Of a DNA stretch of 7,499 nt, positions 1 to 5,186 are shown piece after piece. The notes under the pieces were generated by a model. That model did not search any database. It had not been told where the DNA came from and was given only the letters and a program-made list of their open reading frames with translations. Made by a program: the position numbers and the translations under genes. Every line of letters begins with the position of its first letter. The first letter of the stretch is position 1. Source of the DNA: Faecalimonas sp. (GTDB taxonomy: Bacteria; Bacillota_A; Clostridia; Lachnospirales; Lachnospiraceae); the NCBI GenBank assembly GCA_026169575.1, contig JAPFCT010000313.1, forward strand, positions 1-7,499. Reading direction: 5' to 3'.

Positions 1-38
1 GCTTTCCTGCATCTGCATGACTTAATAGTTTTTTACAG
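1..38. other. left edge, short unassigned stretch
   Basis: No gene can be assigned to these bases. On the plus strand two frames close just before the hairpin at 39-79: TGA at 18-20 and TAA at 23-25. Either could be the end of a plus-strand gene that lies mostly outside the window, and the rightward terminator that follows makes such a convergent gene plausible. Fewer than nine codons are visible, so neither frame nor product can be chosen. Confidence 0.3.
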
Positions 39-84
39 AGGTATCTGTTTTGGAAAATACGTTTCTAAAACAGACACCTTTTTC
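39..84 (+). terminator. rho-independent terminator reading rightward
   Basis: Bases 39-56 pair with 62-79 in an 18-position stem. It has one A-C mismatch (43/75) and one G-T wobble (52/66) around a five-base loop. A run of five T (79-83) follows at once on the plus strand, the usual intrinsic terminator form. An outer ACAGAG/CTCTGT pair (35-40 and 84-89) could extend the stem with the T-run bulged out. On the minus strand, where radA would run into it, the hairpin is followed by CTGT and an A-run rather than T. It therefore fits a plus-strand gene from beyond the left edge better than radA, although the hairpin may still mark the radA 3' end. Confidence 0.65.
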
Positions 85-125
85 TCTGTCATCGCCTGCT
101 TTTATCCCCTTCCATCCCCTGCTTT

Positions 126-1487
126 CTACAAAAGTTTCATCGCATCGTTGACACTCCTGACTCCGATAATTTGAATTCCTTCTATATTCTTGACCATTTT
201 GACAGAAGCCTCCGGCAAAATGCAAGTCGTAAAACCGAGTTTCTTCGCCTCCGACACTCTCTGCTCTGGCATATTTACCGCACGTACCTCTCCGCTTAAT
301 CCGACTTCTCCAAATACAATCGTCTTTTCATCAAGCGGACGGTTTTTGTAGCTTGACACAATTGCCATAACAATCCCGAGATCGACCGCAGGTTCATTCA
401 TCTTAATCCCTCCTGCAATATTGACATAGGCATCGTGATTTGAGAGCAACAGTCCTATTCGCTTTTCGAGGACTGCCATCAGAAGATTGACACGGTTGTA
501 GTCCGTCCCTGCTGCCGTACGTCTGGGCATTCCAAAATTCGTAGGACATACGAGTGCCTGTATTTCAATCAGGATCGGTCTTGTCCCTTCCATCGAACAT
601 GCCACAACAGAGCCCGAGGCATTCTCCGGCTTGCCTTCCAGCATATATTCCGATGGATTAGTCACTTCCTTTAATCCGTCCTGCCGCATTTCAAAGACAC
701 CGATTTCATTTGTCGAACCAAAGCGGTTCTTCACCCCGCGCAGGATCCGGTAGGAAGCATGTCTGTCCCCTTCAAAATACAGGACAGTATCTACCATATG
801 TTCCAGCACTCTCGGTCCGGCTACTGTTCCTTCTTTTGTCACATGTCCTACGATAAAGATCGAAATCCCCAATCCTTTTGCAATCTGCATGAAAACATTT
901 GTAGATTCCCGCACCTGAGATACACTCCCCGGCGCTGAACCTACAGATTCACTGTACATCGTCTGAATCGAATCGATGATCACAATCTCCGGCTTTCTCG
1001 CCTCCAGCACTCCTCGGATCGTCTCCAGGTTCGTCTCACTCAGCAAAAGGACAGACTCACTAAATTCGCCCATACGTTTTGCCCGGAGTTTGATCTGTCT
1101 CAGAGACTCTTCCCCGGAAATGTAAAGGATCTTCTTATGTTCCTCTCCCAGCCTCTGACAAACCTGCAGAAGAAGTGTAGACTTTCCAATTCCCGGATCT
1201 CCTCCCACAAGGATGAGAGACCCAGGCACGATTCCGCCTCCCAGCACACGATCCAGTTCTCCGATTTTCGTACAGATCCTTTCTTCATGTTCTGTTTTCA
1301 CATCATTTAATGCGATCACCTCTGCATCCTTTACAGATGCAGAGACGGCTTTCGCATTTCCTGCAGCAGTCACCTTCTCTTCTACAAACGTATTCCACTC
1401 CCTGCACATCGGACATTGCCCAAGCCATTTACTTTCTTCATGCCCACAATTCTGACAGAAAAATACACTCTTCTTCGCTTTCGCCAT
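126..1487 (-). CDS. radA: DNA repair protein RadA (Sms)
   Basis: RadA is a RecA-like ATPase that acts with RecA in homologous recombination and repair; in studied bacteria it drives branch migration and unwinding at recombination intermediates. The 453 residues show the full family layout. There is an N-terminal zinc finger (C11, C14, C25, C28), a P-loop GDPGIGKS at 96-103, a Walker B strand ending in D172, the RadA-specific KNRFG motif at 253-257, and a C-terminal Lon-protease-like domain from about 310 with the EVGLSGEVRAV segment at 394-404. This last domain is structural rather than proteolytic in known RadA proteins. Length is typical. The ATG is preceded by an AGGGG ribosome site about eight bases upstream, and translation from it begins directly with the zinc finger, so the start is secure. 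The gene is last in the leftward block and separated from its upstream neighbour by a terminator-like hairpin, so it probably has its own promoter. No disA follows it, unlike in Bacillus. Confidence 0.97.
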   Translation of the reverse strand: MAKAKKSVFFCQNCGHEESKWLGQCPMCREWNTFVEEKVTAAGNAKAVSASVKDAEVIALNDVKTEHEERICTKIGELDRVLGGGIVPGSLILVGGDPGIGKSTLLLQVCQRLGEEHKKILYISGEESLRQIKLRAKRMGEFSESVLLLSETNLETIRGVLEARKPEIVIIDSIQTMYSESVGSAPGSVSQVRESTNVFMQIAKGLGISIFIVGHVTKEGTVAGPRVLEHMVDTVLYFEGDRHASYRILRGVKNRFGSTNEIGVFEMRQDGLKEVTNPSEYMLEGKPENASGSVVACSMEGTRPILIEIQALVCPTNFGMPRRTAAGTDYNRVNLLMAVLEKRIGLLLSNHDAYVNIAGGIKMNEPAVDLGIVMAIVSSYKNRPLDEKTIVFGEVGLSGEVRAVNMPEQRVSEAKKLGFTTCILPEASVKMVKNIEGIQIIGVRSVNDAMKLL

Positions 1488-1547
1488 ATCATTTCCCCTT
1501 TTGCCTTACACTTCTTACTTCTGTCTCTAACTCCTGTTTTCACCCGC

Positions 1548-1578
1548 GTTATATTTTTATAAATACGAAATAAAACAA
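1548..1578 (-). promoter_or_regulatory. weak candidate promoter for radA
   Basis: Read on the minus strand there is a TATAAC box (1553-1548) in a very A+T-rich stretch, preceded 19 bases upstream by TTGTTT (1578-1573). The -10 box is good, but the spacer is long and the -35 matches the consensus only at its TTG. The -35 lies inside the distal arm of the hairpin that probably ends the upstream transcript. Position is reasonable for radA, about 60 bases before its start codon. A different promoter, or read-through, is possible. Confidence 0.35.
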
Positions 1579-1628
1579 GGACCCCCGCAGCCAAACATTC
1601 CTGATTTTCCACAATGGTTCCTTGTTTT
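1572..1628 (-). terminator. imperfect hairpin, probable terminator of the unknown gene upstream of radA
   Basis: Bases 1572-1584 and 1616-1628 form a 13-position inverted repeat with one mismatch (1582/1618) around a 31-base loop. On the minus strand the second arm ends in TCCTTGTTTTATTT, giving a short T-rich tail. The plus strand also ends in a TTTT run. The hairpin lies about 60 bases after the stop codon of the 1691-2104 gene and about 85 bases before radA. The large loop and mismatch make it weaker than a textbook terminator, so partial read-through into radA is likely. Confidence 0.5.
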
Positions 1629-1690
1629 CTCAATTTCATAAACAAATTCTGTATACGGTTCTGCCCGCAATTTCTGCCGGCATAGATGAC

Positions 1691-2104
1691 TTAAACTCTT
1701 GCCACTCTGATCTTTGCGCTGACGCCTTCCTGAAGTTCTGCGCTGACACTCAGCTTTCCACTCAGATTTGTCATCATCTTTCCGATATTGACATCATCCA
1801 CATACACAATGTATTCACAGTCTGGTTCCAGTTCTAATGTAAACTGTGCATCTTCTCTGGCAGATACAGTAAATGCAACTTCATTCTCTGTCTCTGTGAA
1901 ATGTTCCACAGCAGTTCCCGGTACAGATTCATAGACGAACATTCCATTTCTCTCCAGTTTTGTGATCTCTGCAAAGGTCTTTACCTTATATACATCTCCC
2001 TCAAATTCAAAGTTATCCAGTTTTGTCTTCTGCGCTAATGTGAAATCTCCAAAACTAAGTGTGCCATCTTCCTCTACACGCAATAATTCTTTTACTGCAG
2101 CCAT
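1691..2104 (-). CDS. conserved-looking 137-residue protein of unknown function
   Basis: I cannot assign a function. The protein is acidic, has no signal peptide or membrane segment, and should be cytoplasmic. The N-terminal half carries a GTLSFGDF segment (14-21) and a YKVKTFAEITKLERNGMFVYESVPGTAV stretch starting near residue 39. The C-terminal half (about 72-135) alternates hydrophobic and polar residues in short strands with a YVDDVNIGK turn and an SGKLSVSAEL segment, suggesting a small beta-sandwich. From memory, similar short proteins in Lachnospiraceae genomes are sometimes labelled 'endosialidase'; nothing visible here supports an enzyme, and no sialidase Asp-box is present. The ATG is preceded by AGGAGG with eight bases of spacing, which fixes the start. 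It lies between clpC and radA on the same strand, with its own promoter and leader on one side and a terminator-like hairpin on the other, so it may be expressed both alone and by read-through from clpC. Confidence 0.85.
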   Translation of the reverse strand: MAAVKELLRVEEDGTLSFGDFTLAQKTKLDNFEFEGDVYKVKTFAEITKLERNGMFVYESVPGTAVEHFTETENEVAFTVSAREDAQFTLELEPDCEYIVYVDDVNIGKMMTNLSGKLSVSAELQEGVSAKIRVARV

Positions 2105-2137
2105 CTTGTTTTCCTCCTACGGTACTTCATATTTTCA

Positions 2138-2176
2138 TGATCCATCTTTCCCGCACGGATCAGCGCGGGAAAATGG
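2138..2176 (-). promoter_or_regulatory. stem-loop with possible pseudoknot in the leader of the unknown gene
   Basis: Bases 2147-2154 pair perfectly with 2165-2172 (TTTCCCGC/GCGGGAAA). The stem is extended by CCAT 2142-2145 with ATGG 2173-2176 across a one-base bulge. In the minus-strand RNA the loop contains UGAUCC (2162-2157), exactly complementary to GGAUCA (2143-2138), which begins three bases after the main stem. That is the arrangement of an H-type pseudoknot: an 8 bp stem, a 6 bp stem, and connectors of 2, 2 and 3 bases. The outer CCAT/ATGG pairs would compete with it. No T-run follows on the minus strand, so this is not a normal terminator for clpC. It lies about 20 bases upstream of the AGGAGG ribosome site. 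Confidence 0.5.
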
Positions 2177-2187
2177 TGTTTTCTGAT

Positions 2188-2216
2188 ATTATATAATAAT
2201 CCGTGACATTTTTCTA
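2188..2216 (-). promoter_or_regulatory. sigma-A-like promoter for the 137-residue protein gene
   Basis: On the minus strand TAGAAA (2216-2211) is followed after exactly 17 bases by a perfect TATAAT (2193-2188). The -35 matches the consensus at four of six positions and overlaps the clpC stop codon. A start point near 2181 would give a leader of about 75 bases containing the stem-loop at 2142-2176 and the ribosome site. The local sequence is very A+T-rich, so the -10 alone would be weak evidence; spacing and position strengthen it. Confidence 0.6.
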
Positions 2217-4658
2217 GTTCTTTGTCACTTTTGGCAGAAATTTAATTTCTTTTTTAGAAAAGGATACATCCACCTCCATGCCAGGACAAATCTCACCTGC
2301 CAGGATTGCCTCCGCCATCTTGTCTTCCAGTTCATTTTGTACTGCACGTCTTAAAGGTCTCGCTCCATACTTCGCATCTGTTCCGACTTCCACAATGTGC
2401 TTCTTAACAGAATCCCGGATATTTAAACGAATGTTCAGCTGCGTCTGCACACGGGCTGCAAACTCCTTGCAGAGAAGACCTGTGATCCGCTTCATGTCTT
2501 CTGCTCCAAGCGCATGGAAGACGATGATCTCATCAATCCGGTTTAAAAACTCCGGTCGAAACAGCTGTTTCACTTCATCCATCACATTGCTTTTCATCTT
2601 CTTATAATCATCCTGCGGATCTTCTTTTGCTGCAAATCCCAGTTTCTTCGGCTCCACAATTGCTTTTGCCCCTGCATTGGAGGTCATGATGATCACCGTA
2701 TTGCGGAAATCGATCTTTCTTCCCTGCGAGTCCGTGATATGCCCGTCATCCAGCACCTGAAGCAAAATGTTAAAAACATCCGGATGCGCTTTCTCAATCT
2801 CATCAAACAAGATCACAGCATATGGATTTCTTCTGACCTTCTCACTGAGCTGACCGCCTTCCTCGTGTCCGACATATCCCGGAGGGGATCCGATCATCTT
2901 AGATACGCTGTGTTTCTCCATATATTCAGACATATCAACGCGGATCATCGCATCTTCCTGCCCAAAAAGAGCCTCCGCAAGCGCTTTTGAGAGCTCCGTC
3001 TTTCCGACACCGGTCGGCCCGAGGAATAAAAATGATCCTATTGGTCTGTCTGGTGATTTCAATCCTACCCTTCCTCGCTTGACTGCTTTCGCCACAGCTG
3101 TGACTGCTTCTTCCTGCCCGATCACCCGTTTTTGCAATGTCTGTTCTAATTTTCTCAGCCTTGCGCTTTCTGACTCTCCGAGCTTTTGCACCGGAATCTT
3201 TGTCCAGACGGATACGACCTCTGCAATCTGCTGCTCCGTCACATTGATCTTGTGCGCTGCCTGATTCTTGTCGAACCGCTTCTTCATACTCTCTAACTTT
3301 TTCTCAACTGTCTGCTGCTCCTGATCCAGCACAGACGCCTCAGCAAAACGCCCTTCTGAAACTGCCTGCTCTTTCTCTTTGAGAAGCGATTGCAGCAGTT
3401 CCTCCGTCTTTGCCAGATTCTCCGGCACTTTAAATCCAGTCAGATTTGCCTTGGAACAAGCCTCATCAAGCACATCGATCGCCTTATCCGGCAGATGACG
3501 GTCACTGATATAGCGTTCGGACAGTCTGACTGCTGCCTCGAGCGCATCCGCTCCGATCACAACATGGTGATGTGCTTCGTATTTTCCCTTCAGTCCTTCC
3601 AAAATCTGAATACTCTGTGCACAGTCCGGCTCCTCAACCATGATCGGCTGAAATCTTCTCTCCAACGCCGCATCTTTCTCAATATACTTTCTATATTCCG
3701 CGATTGTTGTCGCACCGATCAGCTGCAGTTCTCCTCTCGCCAGAGAAGGCTTCAGAATGTTAGAGGCATCCATCGCGCCTTCCGCTCCTCCTGCGCCGAT
3801 CATCGTGTGTACTTCATCTAAAAACAACAAAAGATCCGACGACCTTTTTACTTCCTGGATCAGACGCTTCATCCGCTCTTCGAATTCCCCGCGGTACTTG
3901 GAGCCCGCGATCAGGGCAGCAAGATCCAATGTCAGAATGTGCTTCCCTTTCATACTCTCCGGAACCATCCCCGACACGATCCGCTGTGCAAGCCCTTCGA
4001 TGATCGCCGTCTTCCCAACTCCCGGCTCGCCGACAAGGCACGGATTGTTCTTCGTCCTCCTGCTCAGCACCTGCATCAGACGCTCGATCTCTTCTGTCCT
4101 GCCGACAACCGGATCCAGTTTTCCATCTGCCGCCTTCTCGGTCAGATCTGTACAATACTGTTCCAGCATCCCAGGCTGTCCGCGTCTGGAACTTCCGGCC
4201 TCCTCTGCAAACTCCGCCGGATCAACGCCGGCCGCCTCCAGGATTTCCTGATAGATCCTGGTCAGGCTTATATTTAATGTTGTAAGGATCCTGGCAGCCA
4301 CGCACTCTGAATCACGCACGATCGCCATCAGCATATGTTCTGTCCCAATCTCTGATGACTGAAACCGCTCCGCTTCCCTCCTGCTGTTCTCGAGCAGATA
4401 ATCCAGTCTCGGGCTCTGCTCCGGTCTTCCTTCAAATACTATCTCTTCTGCCGGAGAGATCAATTCTCCGATTACTTTTAAAATCTCGTTCTCATTGACT
4501 CCATTTGCCGAGAGAATCTGACCTGCCACTCCCGCAAATTCTTTCCGCAGTCCGAGAAGCAGATGTTCTGTTCCAATATATGGATGTTTTAATTCCTTTG
4601 CCGCACTTCTTGCGATCTTTAACACTCGCTCTGCCTGTTTTGTATAACCAGTCTGCAT
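2214..4658 (-). CDS. clpC: ATP-dependent Clp protease ATP-binding subunit ClpC
   Basis: ClpC is a hexameric AAA+ unfoldase in the cytoplasm that feeds substrates into the ClpP peptidase. The 814 residues show two Clp N-domain repeats (about 5-40 and 85-120, each with an IGTEH motif) and a first AAA+ module with Walker A GEPGVGKT 210-217, Walker B ending D281-E282 and arginines R334-R335. A short coiled middle domain follows with a UVR-like segment (about 424-459), which marks ClpC rather than ClpB. The second AAA+ module has Walker A GPTGVGKT 547-554, Walker B ending D619-E620 and a sensor-2 GARPLRR 765-771. LGF at 673-675 sits where the ClpP-docking loop is expected, so this is a protease partner rather than a disaggregase. 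E31 and E107 correspond by position to the glutamates that bind phosphoarginine in Bacillus ClpC. An AAGGAGG site five bases or so before the ATG fixes the start. It follows the GntR gene by 21 bases, implying co-transcription; mcsA, mcsB and ctsR are absent from the window. Confidence 0.97.
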   Translation of the reverse strand: MQTGYTKQAERVLKIARSAAKELKHPYIGTEHLLLGLRKEFAGVAGQILSANGVNENEILKVIGELISPAEEIVFEGRPEQSPRLDYLLENSRREAERFQSSEIGTEHMLMAIVRDSECVAARILTTLNISLTRIYQEILEAAGVDPAEFAEEAGSSRRGQPGMLEQYCTDLTEKAADGKLDPVVGRTEEIERLMQVLSRRTKNNPCLVGEPGVGKTAIIEGLAQRIVSGMVPESMKGKHILTLDLAALIAGSKYRGEFEERMKRLIQEVKRSSDLLLFLDEVHTMIGAGGAEGAMDASNILKPSLARGELQLIGATTIAEYRKYIEKDAALERRFQPIMVEEPDCAQSIQILEGLKGKYEAHHHVVIGADALEAAVRLSERYISDRHLPDKAIDVLDEACSKANLTGFKVPENLAKTEELLQSLLKEKEQAVSEGRFAEASVLDQEQQTVEKKLESMKKRFDKNQAAHKINVTEQQIAEVVSVWTKIPVQKLGESESARLRKLEQTLQKRVIGQEEAVTAVAKAVKRGRVGLKSPDRPIGSFLFLGPTGVGKTELSKALAEALFGQEDAMIRVDMSEYMEKHSVSKMIGSPPGYVGHEEGGQLSEKVRRNPYAVILFDEIEKAHPDVFNILLQVLDDGHITDSQGRKIDFRNTVIIMTSNAGAKAIVEPKKLGFAAKEDPQDDYKKMKSNVMDEVKQLFRPEFLNRIDEIIVFHALGAEDMKRITGLLCKEFAARVQTQLNIRLNIRDSVKKHIVEVGTDAKYGARPLRRAVQNELEDKMAEAILAGEICPGMEVDVSFSKKEIKFLPKVTKN

Positions 4659-4679
4659 GGACTCCTCCTTCTATCTCTG

Positions 4680-5048
4680 TTACATATATTCTTCATAAAT
4701 CTCATCGACAAGCTGATGAACTTCCTCCCTGGAAATATTCTGACAGCTGGCCTTGGCAAGCAGCACACGAAGCTGCTCTCTCATCTCTTCCACCGCCTGA
4801 AGTTTATTGACATCAATGGCGATCACAGCTCCTTTCCTCCGGTCCAGCTGAAGAAACCCTTCCTGCTTCAAAACTGAATACGCTTTATTTACTGTATGCA
4901 TATTGATACCGATATTTTCCGCAAGCTGCCTGACAGACGGAAGTGTATCCCCTTCCCGGATCGTAGATGTCGCAATTCCCATAATGATCTGATTGCGAAG
5001 CTGGATATATAACGCTTCTGAACTGTTAAAATCAATCTCGATAAACAT
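4680..5048 (-). CDS. GntR-family transcriptional regulator, YtrA-like
   Basis: This is a 122-residue DNA-binding regulator. Residues about 10-75 form the GntR winged helix-turn-helix: YIQLRNQIIMGI, then LPSVRQLAENIGINMHTVNKAY starting at residue 36 (recognition helix near 48-57), and a wing around GFLQLDRRKGAVI. Only about 45 residues follow, mostly helical (VEEMREQLRVLLAK and EEVHQLVDEIYEEYM). This is too short for a FadR, HutC or MocR effector domain, so it matches the short YtrA subfamily, whose C-terminus serves dimerisation. The frame stays open upstream to 5084, but the ATG at 5048 is preceded by GGAGGTG at the right distance and starts at the usual family N-terminus, so I chose it. It is first in a probable operon with clpC. 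A 19 bp inverted repeat overlaps its own -10 box, which suggests autoregulation. YtrA-type regulators usually sit beside ABC transporter genes, so the clpC neighbour is notable. The effector is unknown. Confidence 0.93.
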   Translation of the reverse strand: MFIEIDFNSSEALYIQLRNQIIMGIATSTIREGDTLPSVRQLAENIGINMHTVNKAYSVLKQEGFLQLDRRKGAVIAIDVNKLQAVEEMREQLRVLLAKASCQNISREEVHQLVDEIYEEYM

Positions 5049-5063
5049 AATCTCACCTCCGTT

Positions 5064-5082
5064 GTTATATCCATAGTATAAC
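5064..5082. promoter_or_regulatory. inverted repeat, candidate GntR operator
   Basis: GTTATA (5064-5069) and its exact reverse complement TATAAC (5077-5082) are separated by seven bases, giving a 19 bp palindrome with 6 bp arms. It overlaps the -10 region of the regulator's promoter and lies 15-35 bases upstream of its start codon. Size and position fit an operator bound by a GntR dimer, most simply the adjacent YtrA-like protein repressing itself and clpC. The arms are A+T-rich, so some chance similarity cannot be ruled out. Confidence 0.5.
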
Positions 5083-5101
5083 ATATGACATTTCTTGTCA
5101 A
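5073..5101 (-). promoter_or_regulatory. promoter of the gntR-clpC operon
   Basis: The minus strand has a perfect consensus -35, TTGACA (5101-5096). Two overlapping -10 readings are possible: TATACT (5080-5075) at 15 bases, preceded by TG at the extended -10 position, or TACTAT (5078-5073) at 17 bases. Either would start transcription about 20 bases before the regulator's ribosome site. No CtsR heptad repeat (GGTCAAA type) or CIRCE element overlaps it, whereas two inverted repeats do. Confidence 0.7.
5086..5100. promoter_or_regulatory. second inverted repeat over the -35 of the gntR promoter
   Basis: TGACA (5086-5090) and TGTCA (5096-5100) are exact reverse complements separated by five bases. 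The repeat covers most of the -35 hexamer and the spacer, and is four bases from the GTTATA-N7-TATAAC palindrome. It could be a second operator half-region for the same regulator or for another one. The arms are short and partly reflect the TTGACA consensus itself, so confidence is limited. Confidence 0.35.
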
Positions 5102-5116
5102 CGCATTCTCTTGCCC

Positions 5117-5145
5117 TTTACACTCCTTTTAATTTCAGATATAAT
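5117..5145 (+). promoter_or_regulatory. sigma-A-type promoter of murT-gatD
   Basis: TTTACA (5117-5122) and a perfect TATAAT (5140-5145) are separated by exactly 17 bases on the plus strand. Transcription would start near 5152, leaving a leader of about 35 bases with a GGAGG ribosome site before the GTG start of murT. The -35 boxes of this promoter and of the divergent gntR promoter are back to back with 15 bases between them, so a protein bound at the intergenic repeats might influence both. Confidence 0.8.
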
Positions 5146-5186
5146 AGCAACGTAAATAAGAAAATAAAACTAGATGGAGGAACACT

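Noticed and set aside
33..92. 19-codon minus-strand frame spanning the hairpin after radA
   Set aside because: It has no clear ribosome site and its whole length is the stem-loop, so the open frame is most likely chance.
22..225. Minus-strand open frame of 67 codons overlapping the end of radA
   Set aside because: It is out of frame with radA across most of its length, runs through the hairpin at 39-79 and has no visible ribosome site.
1382..1645. Minus-strand open frame of 87 codons across the radA leader and 5' end
   Set aside because: It reads through the hairpin at 1572-1628 and overlaps radA in another frame; its Lys/Arg-rich sequence shows no protein-like pattern.
3757..4251. Plus-strand open frame of 164 codons inside clpC
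   Set aside because: It lies wholly antisense to the AAA+ core of ClpC, is rich in Ser, Arg and Pro as expected of a complementary-strand shadow, and has no ribosome site of note.
5049..5084. Upstream in-frame extension of the GntR protein by 12 residues
   Set aside because: The ATG at 5048 has a strong GGAGGTG site directly upstream and gives the usual family N-terminus; the extension would translate the ribosome site and the -10 region.
5049..5186. CtsR operator or CIRCE element in the clpC promoter region
   Set aside because: I looked for GGTCAAA-type tandem heptads and for TTAGCACTC/GAGTGCTAA arms and found neither; the TTGACA present is the -35 box.
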